Positions 5,246 to 13,600 of a stretch of 17,243 bases of DNA are shown one piece after another (the first letter of the stretch is position 1; every line of letters begins with the position of its first letter). Source of the DNA: Actinomycetota bacterium (GTDB lineage: Bacteria; Actinomycetota; Acidimicrobiia; Acidimicrobiales; JAHWLA01); assembly GCA_019347595.1 (NCBI GenBank), contig JAHWLA010000026.1:1-17243 (forward strand), read 5' to 3'. Position numbers and translations under genes: made by a program. The notes below the pieces were generated by a model, which saw nothing but the letters and a program-made list of their open reading frames with translations, was not told the DNA's origin and ran no database searches.

Positions 5246-7380
5246 GGCGCCGCGACCCCGTCGTCGTCTTCGTCGTCGGACTGTTCGTCATCGCGGGCGT
5301 CGTCGCTGTTCTCGGCGCTCGCGTCGACGAGCTATACCGCTCCACGCCGCTGTGGTCCGTGGCGGCGTTCGCCCTGCTGCTCATGGCGGCGGAGTACCTG
5401 TTCGTCCGCTTCGAATACCGGGGCGAGGTCGACGGGCTGAACCTGGTGGAGGCGGCGCTGGCGCCTGCGCTGGTGGCGTTGCCGGTGCCGATCGTGGTGC
5501 TCACCGTCGGGGTGGCGCAGGCCGCTGCTGCGGTCCTCCGCCGGAACCCGTCTCGCAAGGCGTGCTTCAACATCGGGCAGTGGATGATGGCGGCCGGCGC
5601 CGGGGGCGTCGTGTTCGCCGCTCTGCGGACAGGGCCGGACTTCCGCGGCCGCGACCTGCCTGCGCTCGTCGGCGCGCTGCTCGTTGTGTGGTTGTGCAAC
5701 CAACTCGCCTTCGCCAACGTGATGCGCCTCGTCAACCGGGAATCGTGGGCGACGACGATCGAGGGGCTGCGGCCCGTCATGCTGGCGGGCTGGGTCGGCG
5801 GCTGGGTGATCAACAGCGGCTTCGGCGGGTTGTTCGCCGTGGCGTACGCATCGACGACGTGGGCGTTGCCCTTCTTCTTTGTGCCGCTGGTGCTCCTCCA
5901 CTGGGCGGGACGGGGATTCGCCACGGCCCGCACGGATCGGGTGCGGCTCGGGGGGCTTCAGCAGGCGACCCATGCGCTCGCCGCACCGATCGACCCGCGC
6001 GACGGCATCCCGGGGTTCGTGAGCGAGGTCCTCGTCGGTTTCGAGGCCGAGGCGGCGGAGCTCGTCACCGCGACGGCGTGCACTCGCGCGTGGCGCAACG
6101 CCACCGGCGCAGTCGTCGTGGAGACACTCGAGCCGCCGGTGCACCCGGCACCGTCGGGCGACTGCATCGAGCGGCCGGTCGTGGCGGGCGAGCGCGCCCT
6201 CGGTGTGCTGCGCGTCTACGGGCGAGGAGGGACGGAGGGCTTCGCCGACGGCGAGGTGGCCGTGCTGGAGGCGCTGGCCGCCGAAGCGGCGGGCGCGCTT
6301 CAGAAGGCGGAGCTCCTGGAGTCGATCCTCGAGGAGCGGCGCAAGCTCTTCACGGTCGTCGACAACACCTCGGACGGCATTCTCGCCATCGACGCCGACG
6401 GCATCGTCCAGACGTGGAACCCCGGCCTGGAGGCGATCACCGGCTACGACGCGCAATCGATCGTCGGCAGCTCGCACGTCGGCGTGCTCCGGGCGCGTGA
6501 CGCGGCAGGCAGCGACGTCCTGATCGAGCGGTGGGCCGACGGGGACGCGGACTTGCCCGCCGACATCCAGGTGGTCGCCAGCGACGGCCGCCCGCGGTGG
6601 CTGTCGTGCACCTACTCGCGCGTGGAGGCCAAGGACGAGCGCGCCGCCATCCTCGTCGTGATGGTGCGCGACGTGACCCGTATCCACGAGGTCGAGCGGT
6701 TGAAGGAGGACTTCGTCGCCACGGTGTCGCACGAGCTGCGCACGCCGCTTACGCCGATCAAGGGCTTCGCCAACCTCCTGCTCGAAAGCGGGGAACGACT
6801 CGACCTCGACAGCCGGCGGGCAGCCGCGGAGTCGATCCTCCGCTCCGCGCAGCGGCTCGAGCGTTTGATCGTGAACCTGCTGGAGGCCTCACGGCTGGAG
6901 AGCCATGTGGTCGACGTGCGCGACGCCATCGTGCCGGTGTCGACAGTGGTGTCCCAGGTCGTCGAGGAGTTCCGGACGGCGTTCTCGGACCGAGTGATCA
7001 CCGTGCACGAGCACCGTGCTGTGGCTGCCCGGGGGAGCGAGCTGTGGATCGAGCAGATCGTGTCGAACCTGTTGTCGAACGCTGTCAAGTACACGCACGG
7101 CGGCATCGAGGTGGTCGTGCGTGACGACGACGGCACGGTCGAAATCGGCGTCGTCGACCACGGGCCCGGTGTGCCAGAGCACGAGGCCGAGCGCATCTTC
7201 CACCGCTTCGAGCGCCTCGACCAGGACCGTCAACAGGCCGGGACCGGCCTGGGCCTCTACATCGCCCGCGAGCTCGCCCACGCCATGAACGGCACGCTTG
7301 CCGTGTCGCGTGGCGCCGACGGGGGCGCCGTCTTCGCGCTCCGGGTGCCTGCCGCTCCAGGCGTGCTCGCCGTTGGCTAG
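5242..7380 (+). CDS. membrane sensor histidine kinase with GAF and PAS domains
   Basis: The gene encodes 712 residues from a GTG that overlaps the protease stop. An earlier in-frame extension would only translate the repeat DNA in the wrong frame. Residues 1 to about 220 contain some six or seven hydrophobic helices resembling the integral-membrane sensor regions found in some actinobacterial signalling proteins (conserved-looking KACFNIGQWM). About 225-365 is GAF-like. A PAS domain follows at about 365-485 (FTVVDNTSDGILAIDADG, TWNPGLEAITGY). The HisKA domain has phospho-acceptor His497 in SHELRTPLTPIKG. The HATPase domain has the N box (IVSNLLSNAVKYT), G1 (DHGPGVPEHE) and G2 (GTGLGLYIAREL), so the kinase core is intact. 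No response regulator is encoded within the window, making it an orphan kinase here. Coupling to the protease suggests a shared envelope function. The stop is interlocked with that of the convergent hemerythrin gene. Confidence 0.92.
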   Translation: MRRRDPVVVFVVGLFVIAGVVAVLGARVDELYRSTPLWSVAAFALLLMAAEYLFVRFEYRGEVDGLNLVEAALAPALVALPVPIVVLTVGVAQAAAAVLRRNPSRKACFNIGQWMMAAGAGGVVFAALRTGPDFRGRDLPALVGALLVVWLCNQLAFANVMRLVNRESWATTIEGLRPVMLAGWVGGWVINSGFGGLFAVAYASTTWALPFFFVPLVLLHWAGRGFATARTDRVRLGGLQQATHALAAPIDPRDGIPGFVSEVLVGFEAEAAELVTATACTRAWRNATGAVVVETLEPPVHPAPSGDCIERPVVAGERALGVLRVYGRGGTEGFADGEVAVLEALAAEAAGALQKAELLESILEERRKLFTVVDNTSDGILAIDADGIVQTWNPGLEAITGYDAQSIVGSSHVGVLRARDAAGSDVLIERWADGDADLPADIQVVASDGRPRWLSCTYSRVEAKDERAAILVVMVRDVTRIHEVERLKEDFVATVSHELRTPLTPIKGFANLLLESGERLDLDSRRAAAESILRSAQRLERLIVNLLEASRLESHVVDVRDAIVPVSTVVSQVVEEFRTAFSDRVITVHEHRAVAARGSELWIEQIVSNLLSNAVKYTHGGIEVVVRDDDGTVEIGVVDHGPGVPEHEAERIFHRFERLDQDRQQAGTGLGLYIARELAHAMNGTLAVSRGADGGAVFALRVPAAPGVLAVG

Positions 7381-7967
7381 CGGGAGCGGAACATCGGGGT
7401 GTCGCGGATCACGTCGCGCGTCCGGTCCGTGAACGATGTCGCGGCGCCGACGACGATGTTGGCGGACGGCCGGGTGGGCGCGTGGGGGTGGGGCCGGGTG
7501 GGTGCGAGCCGCTTGGCGTTGAACAAGGCTTCGGCCAGCTCGTAGAGCGCGTCCTGGCCCAGCGCTTGACGCAGTCGGGGCAGGACCGTCGCCTCCTCTT
7601 CGGCCACATGAGCCCGGACGATCTCCATCACGCGGCGGAACCCGGGGAAGAATCGGTCGTCGCCCGGCTGGGCGCTGTCGAGATCGGCGAGGAGCTGCTT
7701 GAGCTCCGCATGTTCGGCGACGCCTTCGTCCGCGAGGCGGTCCCCCTCGTCCAGCGAGCGGCGAAGGGTGGGGTACAGGACCTGCTCCTCGGCGGCCGCA
7801 TGGACCGAGAGGTCGCGGACCAGTCGCTGAGCTAGATCGCGCTGGTTCTCCACGGCGCTGGTCTTCGACGCCAGCTCGAGCTGCTGGAAGAGCTGCTCCA
7901 CTGTGCGATGGTCGGCGATCAGAAGCTCGACGGCGTCGGGGCGCGCGGCGGTCACGGTCTGGCTCAT
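7377..7967 (-). CDS. hemerythrin HHE-domain protein
   Basis: The gene encodes a 196-residue soluble protein. The four-helix hemerythrin-like fold is shown by likely diiron ligands His20 (ADHRTVEQLF), His56 and Glu60 (HAAAEEQVLYP), His86 (EHAELKQLL) and His120 and Glu124 (HVAEEEATVLP). Such proteins bind oxygen, nitric oxide or iron, or act in oxidative/nitrosative defence; the precise role here is not determined. The C-terminal 45 residues are Pro/His/Thr-rich and outside the domain. The ATG at 7965-7967 starts the conserved region and has a TAGCCC hexamer six bases before it, suggesting a possible leaderless start. It is divergent from the epimerase gene (64 bp between starts) and convergent with the kinase gene, sharing the bases CTAG at both stops. 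Confidence 0.9.
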   Translation of the reverse strand: MSQTVTAARPDAVELLIADHRTVEQLFQQLELASKTSAVENQRDLAQRLVRDLSVHAAAEEQVLYPTLRRSLDEGDRLADEGVAEHAELKQLLADLDSAQPGDDRFFPGFRRVMEIVRAHVAEEEATVLPRLRQALGQDALYELAEALFNAKRLAPTRPHPHAPTRPSANIVVGAATSFTDRTRDVIRDTPMFRSR

Positions 7968-8031
7968 GGCCAGGGGCTACCCGAACCTCTGCCCGGTGCA
8001 AACGTCGCGTCGCGGGGTAGTGCTGACCGGT

Positions 8032-9090
8032 ATGCGAGTCGTCGTCACCGGGGCCACGGGGAACGTGGGCACCAGCCTCCTGCCGGCGCTCGTCGCCGAC
8101 CCGGGGGTGGACTCGGTGCTCGGGATTGCGCGTCGGCTGCCGAAGCTCTCGCTGTCGAAGGTCGATTGGGCGGCGGCCGATGTGTCGAGAGCCGACCTCG
8201 TGCCGCTGTTCCGTGGCGCCGACGTCGTCGTGCACCTGGCCTGGTTGATCCAGCCCTCGCACGACGAAGCGAGGCTGCACGCCGTCAATGTCACGGGCAG
8301 CGAGCGGGTCTTCGCGGCGGCCGCCGCAGCCGGTGTGCGCAGCGTCGTCTACGCCTCGTCGATCGGCGCCTACTCGCCGGGGCCGAAGGACCGCCCGGTA
8401 TCGGAGAGCTGGCCCACCGACGGCATCACATCTAGCTACTACTCGCGCCACAAGGCCGCGGTGGAGCGGTTGCTCGACCGCTTCGAGGCCGAACACCCGG
8501 ATATCCGCGTGGTCCGGCTGCGCAAGGCGCTCATCTTCAAGTGTGAAGCGGGCGCCGGGATCGCCCGGTTGTTCCTCGGGCCACTGGTGCCGAGGCGCCT
8601 GGTCCGGCGCGATTTCATCCCGGTGCTGCCGTCCAATTCGCGCCTCGTCTTCCAGGCCGTTCACTCGCTCGACGTCGGTGAGGCGTATCGGCTCGCAATC
8701 GTCGGCGACGCACGCGGGCCGTTCAACATTGCAGCCGAGCCGGTGCTCGACCCCGATGCCCTCAGCCGCGTGCTCGGTTCGTGGCGCTTCCCGGTGCCGC
8801 CGCCGGTCCTCCGATGGGCGACCCACGCCAGCTGGCTGTTGCGGCTGCAACCGGTGTCGGGCGGCTGGGTCGACATGGCGCACGGCGTGCCGATCATGGA
8901 CGCCACGCGAGCTCGCACCGAGCTGGGATGGAGTCCTCGCTACACGGCGGAGGAGGCGCTGTCGGAGGTGCTGGGTGGCATCCACGACAACGACGGGCTC
9001 CCCACGCCGGTGCTCGAACCGGATCGAGGGGGCGCCGTGCATCGGCCACGAACGCCACCTCGGACCGCCGACCAGGAGGCATCGCGATGA
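8032..9090 (+). CDS. NAD-dependent epimerase/dehydratase (extended SDR)
   Basis: The gene encodes a 352-residue extended short-chain dehydrogenase/reductase. The N-terminal Rossmann motif TGATGNVG is at residues 6-13, Asp50 is in the adenine-binding region (AAADVS), HLAW is at 68-71, the catalytic Ser is in YASSIGAYS (107-115), and the active-site Tyr137-x-x-x-Lys141 is in YSRHK. The substrate is unknown; many relatives act on nucleotide sugars, but substrate loops are not diagnostic here. The ATG at 8032 begins the Rossmann strand; an in-frame GTG at 8020 is an alternative adding four residues. The last 35 residues are a Pro/Arg-rich tail. The stop overlaps the dehydrogenase ATG (ATGA at 9087-9090), so the two are very likely one operon. 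Confidence 0.9.
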   Translation: MRVVVTGATGNVGTSLLPALVADPGVDSVLGIARRLPKLSLSKVDWAAADVSRADLVPLFRGADVVVHLAWLIQPSHDEARLHAVNVTGSERVFAAAAAAGVRSVVYASSIGAYSPGPKDRPVSESWPTDGITSSYYSRHKAAVERLLDRFEAEHPDIRVVRLRKALIFKCEAGAGIARLFLGPLVPRRLVRRDFIPVLPSNSRLVFQAVHSLDVGEAYRLAIVGDARGPFNIAAEPVLDPDALSRVLGSWRFPVPPPVLRWATHASWLLRLQPVSGGWVDMAHGVPIMDATRARTELGWSPRYTAEEALSEVLGGIHDNDGLPTPVLEPDRGGAVHRPRTPPRTADQEASR

Positions 9091-10226
9091 AGGCTGTTGT
9101 ATGGCACGGCAAGCACGACGTACGGGTCGACGAAGTGCCGGATCCTCGGATCGAAGAGCCCACCGACGCCGTTGTCCGAATCACGTCGACCGCGATATGC
9201 GGCTCGGACCTGCACCTCTACTCGAAGCTCTGGCCCGCCATGCGCGAGGGCGACATCGTCGGACACGAGCCCATGGGCATCGTGGAGGAGGTGGGCCGCG
9301 ACGTCACGCACATCCGGCCCGGCGACCGCGTGGTGGTCCCGTTCAACATCGCGTGCGGTAGCTGCTTCCAGTGCAAGGCCGACATGCATTCGCAGTGTGA
9401 GACCACGCAGAACAAGAGTGTCCGAAAGGGGGCGAGCCTGTTCGGGTACACGCACCTCTACGGCGCCGTTCCCGGTGGGCAGGCGGAGTTCCTGCGGGTC
9501 CCGCAGGCGCACTTCGGGCCGATCAAGGTTCCGGAGGGGCCGCCCGACACGCGCTTTCTGTACTTGTCGGACGTGCTGCCCACGTCGTGGCAGGCGGTCG
9601 CCTACGCAGATGTGCATCCGGGCGGGTCCGTCACCGTCTTCGGCCTCGGCCCGATCGGCCAGATGTGCGCACGAATCGCACGGCACTTTGGCGCCGAGCG
9701 CGTCGTCGGCATCGACCAGGTACCCGAGCGCCTCGCCATGGCGCAACGACACGGCGTCGAGACGGTCGACTTCTCGACAGTCGACGACATCACCGATGCC
9801 CTGTGGGCGATGACGGACGGTCGCGGGTTCGACTCGGTCGTCGACGCCGTCGGGATGGAGGCAGCCGGCTCACTGGCGGACTCGGTGTTGCAGGCGGTGA
9901 AGCTCCAGCCGGACAAGCTCGTCGCGCTGCACAACGCCATGGGTGTCGTGCGTCGGGGCGGCACGCTCTCCATCTCGGGCGTGTACGGAGGCGTGTTCCC
10001 CGCGTTCCCGCTGGGCGACATCTTCGACAAGCAGATCACCATCCGCATGGGGCAGGCCAACGTGCGGCGCTGGGTCGACGACATCCTCCCGCTGCTGACC
10101 GACGAAGACCCGCTTGGTGTGGGTGACCTCACCACGCACGAGGTCCCGCTGGCCGAGGCACCCGAGTACTACAAGCTGTTCCAGGAAAAGCGCGACGGCT
10201 GCATCAAGGTCGTCCTGAAGCCCTAG
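9087..10226 (+). CDS. zinc-dependent alcohol dehydrogenase (formaldehyde-dehydrogenase-like MDR)
   Basis: The gene encodes a 379-residue medium-chain dehydrogenase. Catalytic-zinc ligands are Cys38 (ICGSDLH), His60 and Glu61 (GHEPMG). The structural zinc is held by Cys90, Cys93, Cys96 and Cys104 (ACGSCFQCK, then SQC). The nucleotide fold has GLGPIG at 186-191 and Asp210, which favours NAD over NADP. The long insert YTHLYGAVPGGQAEFLRVP and the SDVLPTSW segment resemble glutathione-independent formaldehyde dehydrogenase-like members. The true substrate could be another alcohol or aldehyde. AGGAGG lies about eight bases before the ATG, inside the end of the epimerase gene. Pairing with an epimerase and a nearby hemerythrin gives no clear pathway. 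Confidence 0.92.
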   Translation: MKAVVWHGKHDVRVDEVPDPRIEEPTDAVVRITSTAICGSDLHLYSKLWPAMREGDIVGHEPMGIVEEVGRDVTHIRPGDRVVVPFNIACGSCFQCKADMHSQCETTQNKSVRKGASLFGYTHLYGAVPGGQAEFLRVPQAHFGPIKVPEGPPDTRFLYLSDVLPTSWQAVAYADVHPGGSVTVFGLGPIGQMCARIARHFGAERVVGIDQVPERLAMAQRHGVETVDFSTVDDITDALWAMTDGRGFDSVVDAVGMEAAGSLADSVLQAVKLQPDKLVALHNAMGVVRRGGTLSISGVYGGVFPAFPLGDIFDKQITIRMGQANVRRWVDDILPLLTDEDPLGVGDLTTHEVPLAEAPEYYKLFQEKRDGCIKVVLKP

Positions 10227-10336
10227 TACGTCGAGCAATCCAGCCCTCTCGGGTCGCCGTCTCAACACCCCTCGCCACTCCGGTCGCGCACCGCACTTGC
10301 CCCGCATCGGCCCGCCTGAAGCGCGGATCCTGGTGT

Positions 10337-10369
10337 CCGGCTCGGGCGCCGTGGTGCGGTCCGAGCCGG
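10337..10369. other. hairpin in the pre-dnaE2 intergenic region
   Basis: CCGGCTCGGG (10337-10346) pairs with TCCGAGCCGG (10360-10369): nine Watson-Crick pairs and one G-T, with a 13-base loop. It lies 110 bp past the dehydrogenase stop and has no T-tract. Confidence 0.55.
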
Positions 10370-10435
10370 GCGTCGGGAGTCGTCCGGCCGACCGCAGTGC
10401 GAAGCATCCGGTGGCGCGTCGACGACTCGACGGGC

Positions 10436-10470
10436 AACACGCGAACGACGGCGACCGTCGCTCGCGTGTT
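10436..10470. terminator. long perfect-looking hairpin, possible terminator
   Basis: AACACGCGA (10436-10444) pairs with TCGCGTGTT (10462-10470). Inside it CGACGG (10446-10451) pairs with CCGTCG (10455-10460). There is a single A-C mismatch and a three-base loop. Fifteen pairs in 35 bases make it the most stable small hairpin in the gap. No T-run follows, so termination is only one explanation; a small-RNA element or protein site is also possible. Confidence 0.5.
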
Positions 10471-10578
10471 CGATCGTTGTCGCCGCCGTGCCGCGATCGA
10501 CGTCGCCGTCCGGGCGCGCCCCGGCGATAGGGGAGTGAGCGAGGGCGCTGCTATGGATGTGCTGACATTCGGAAGGTA

Positions 10579-10594
10579 TCGAACACTTGTTCGT
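10579..10594. promoter_or_regulatory. LexA-type SOS box upstream of dnaE2
   Basis: TCGAACACTTGTTCGT matches the actinobacterial SOS consensus with one deviation in the second half-site (final A to T). It ends eleven bases before the dnaE2 start codon, almost the same geometry as the imuA box. dnaE2 is an established SOS gene in mycobacteria, which supports the call. Confidence 0.88.
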
Positions 10595-10599
10595 ACTCT
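10594..10599 (+). promoter_or_regulatory. dnaE2 -10 element, predicted leaderless
   Basis: TACTCT fits the actinobacterial -10 pattern TAnnnT. It overlaps the last base of the SOS box and sits exactly six bases before the GTG at 10606, so transcription should start at or beside the start codon. No clear -35 is present at the right distance. Confidence 0.5.
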
Positions 10600-10605
10600 T
10601 CAGGC

Positions 10606-13600
10606 GTGGGATTTACCAACTCCGGCATGCCGTGGCACGAGTTCGAGCGGCGCTTGTCGGACGGTCGCCTCCCCAACCAGCCGGACTCGGCGAACGGCGG
10701 CGACAGCCCGGCGTGGTCTCGCAAGCGCCAGCCGTACATGCCGCCACCCGAGTTGGACCCGTCGCGCCCCTCGAGCGCCGCCGGCGCGGCCGATGCGACC
10801 GAGCGCGCCGACCGCCTCCAAGCGACCGAGCCGACGGAGCGAACGACGACCGAGCCCACATCGTCGTCGATGTCGACGCCCACGCCACGCCCGGTGCAGC
10901 GACCGGCGCCATCGCCGTGTGACCGCTCGAGCCGCCGCAACCGCTCGAGCCGTGTGCCGTACGCCGAGCTGCACTGCCACTCGAACTTCAGCTTCTTGGA
11001 CGGGGCCTCCCACCCGGAGGAGCTGGCCGAGGAGGCAGCCCGTCTGGGCCTCGAGGCGCTCGCCCTCACCGACCATGACGGGATGTACGGCGTCGTCCGC
11101 TTCGCCGAGGCTGCCGGCGCCGTCGGGTTGCGTACCGTCTTCGGCGCCGAGCTCAGCATCGGCCTCACCGCTCCGCAGAACGGCGCCGCCGACCCCGAGG
11201 GCACCCACCTTGTCGTCCTCGCGCGGGACCCCGCGGGATACGCCCGCCTGTGCCGGGCCATCAGCGAAGCGCACCTCGCCGGAGGCGAGAAGGGGCGTCC
11301 CCGCTTCCACCTGTCCGCCCTCGCCGACGCGCACGGCGGCCACTGGCAGGTCCTGACCGCGTGCCGAAAGGGCATGGTGGCCCGTGCCCTCGTCGATGCA
11401 GGGCCGCAGGCGGCGGCGCGCACGTTGAGCGACCTCGCCGCGGTCTTCGGGCGCGACAACGTCGCCGTCGAACTGTGGGACCACGGCGACCCACTCGACG
11501 CCGCCCGCAACGATGCGCTGGCAAGCATCGCCGTCCGCCTGGGCCACGACGTCGTCGCCACCAACAACGTCCACTACGCGACGCCCGCGCGCCGTCGGCT
11601 GGCCACGGCGATGGCCGCAGTGCGGGCACGCCGTTCGCTCGACGACGTCGACGGCTGGCTCCCACCGACGGCCGCCGCCCACCTGCGCAGCGGCGCCGAG
11701 CAGGTCCGGCGCCTCGCCCGCTATCCCGGTGTCGTCGAGCGGGCCGCCGCCATCGGGCGAGCGTGCGCGTTCGACCTTCGACTGGTGGCCCCGCGGCTCC
11801 CCGATTTTCCTGTACCGCCCGGCCACACCGAGATGAGCTGGTTGCGCGAGCTGACCCGGCGCGGCGCCGAAGCGCGCTACGGGCCGCCCGAGCGTGAACG
11901 GGTCCCCGGTGCGTATCGGCAGATCGCCTACGAGCTCGACATGATCGAGCGACTCGGCTTCGCCGGCTACTTCCTGATCGTCTGGGACATCTGCGAGTTC
12001 TGTCGTCGGGCAGGCATCTACTGCCAGGGTCGAGGCTCGGCCGCCAACTCCGCCGTCTGCTACGCCCTCGGCATCACCAACGCCGACGCAGTGGCGTTGG
12101 GCCTCCTGTTCGAGCGGTTCCTCTCGCCCGAGCGCGACGGGCCGCCCGACATCGACGTCGACATCGAGAGCGACCGCCGGGAGGAGGCCATCCAGTACGT
12201 CTACGACCGCTACGGCAGGCAGAACGCCGCCCAGGTCGCCAACGTCATCACCTATCGGCCGAAGTCGGCTGTCCGAGACATGGCCAAGGCGCTCGGGTTC
12301 GCCACCGGGCAACAGGACGCCTGGTCCAAGCAGGTCGACGCGTGGGGGCCGTGGTCGGCGACGCAGGTGCTGGCGGACCACGACATACCGCCCGCCGTCA
12401 TGGATCTGGCGGGTGAGGTTCAGCGCTTCCCCCGACACCTCGGGATCCACTCCGGCGGCATGGTGATCTGCGACCGCCCCGTCGTCAAGGTCTGCCCCGT
12501 CGAGTGGGGCCGCATGCCCGGCCGGACCGTGCTCCAGTGGGACAAGGACGACTGCGCCGCCGTCGGTCTGGTGAAGTTCGACCTGCTCGGCCTCGGCATG
12601 CTGTCGGTCGTCCACTACGCCGTCGATCTCATCCGCGACCACCACGGGATTCACGTCGACCTCGCCACGCTGCCGCAGGAGGACGAGGTCTACGACATGC
12701 TCTGCGAGGCCGACTCCGTGGGTGTCTTCCAGGTCGAGAGCCGGGCGCAGATGGCGACGCTCCCGCGCCTGCGGCCCCGACGCTTCTACGACCTCGTCGT
12801 GGAGGTCGCCCTCATCCGCCCCGGGCCGATCCAGGGCGGCTCCGTGCATCCCTACATCCGCCGGCGTAACGGATTCGAGCCCGTCACCTATCTGCACCCC
12901 CTCCTCGAGCGCAGCCTCGGCAAGACGCTCGGCGTCCCCCTGTTCCAGGAGCAGCTCATGCAGATGGCCATCGACGTCGCGGGCTTCACCGCCTCCGAGG
13001 CCGACCAACTCCGCCAGGCCATGGGGTCGAAGCGCAGCGTCGAACGCATGGAGCGGCTGCGGGCCCGCCTCTACGAAGGCATGGCCGAGCGCGGCATCAC
13101 CGGCGAGACGGCCGACGCCATCTACGACAAGCTCGTCGCCTTTGCGAACTTCGGCTTCCCCGAGAGCCATTCGGTCAGCTTCGCCTTCCTGGTCTACGCC
13201 AGCGCCTACCTCAAGCACCACTGGCCCGCCGCATTCCTGGCCGCCCTCCTCAACGCCCAGCCCATGGGGTTCTGGGCGCCGCAGACCCTCGTGGCCGACG
13301 CCCGCCGCCACGGCGTCACCGTCCTCGGCCCGGACGTGAACGCGAGCGGCGCCAAGGCTCGCCTGCAACCGGGCGGCGAGGTGCGTCTGGGCTTGGAGTA
13401 CGTGCGGACCATCGGCGCCGACCTGGCCGAGAGGATGGCGGCCGGGCAGCCCTATGCGTCGATGGAGCACGTGGCCCGCCGCAACCACCTGACGCAGCCA
13501 CAGGTGGAGGCGCTGGCCACGGCGGGAGCATTCGGGTGCTTCCACGTCGCCCGTCGCCACGCGCTGTGGGCCGCGGGCGCGGTGGTCCAGGCCCGGCCCG

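Larger units (their letters stand above)
10227..10605. other. 379-bp intergenic region before dnaE2
   Basis: I see no credible gene here; open frames on both strands have no ribosome site or family signal. The region contains two hairpins (10337-10369 and 10436-10470) and, at its right end, the dnaE2 SOS box and promoter. It is the longest non-coding stretch in the window. It may hold the terminator of the epimerase-dehydrogenase operon or a small RNA. Confidence 0.6.

Noticed and set aside
8781..9086. Long 5' extension of the zinc dehydrogenase inside the epimerase gene
   Set aside because: The family starts at MKAVVWHG. The ATG at 9087 has AGGAGG upstream, and the extension is Gly/Arg-rich out-of-frame epimerase sequence.
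10204..10440. A 78-codon minus-strand open frame in the gap before dnaE2
   Set aside because: It overlaps the end of the dehydrogenase gene, has no ribosome site, has an Arg-rich random composition, and covers one of the hairpins.
10468..10480. GTTCGATCG as another SOS half-site
   Set aside because: There is no matching TCGAAC at the required four-base spacing; it is part of the right arm of the hairpin and its flank.
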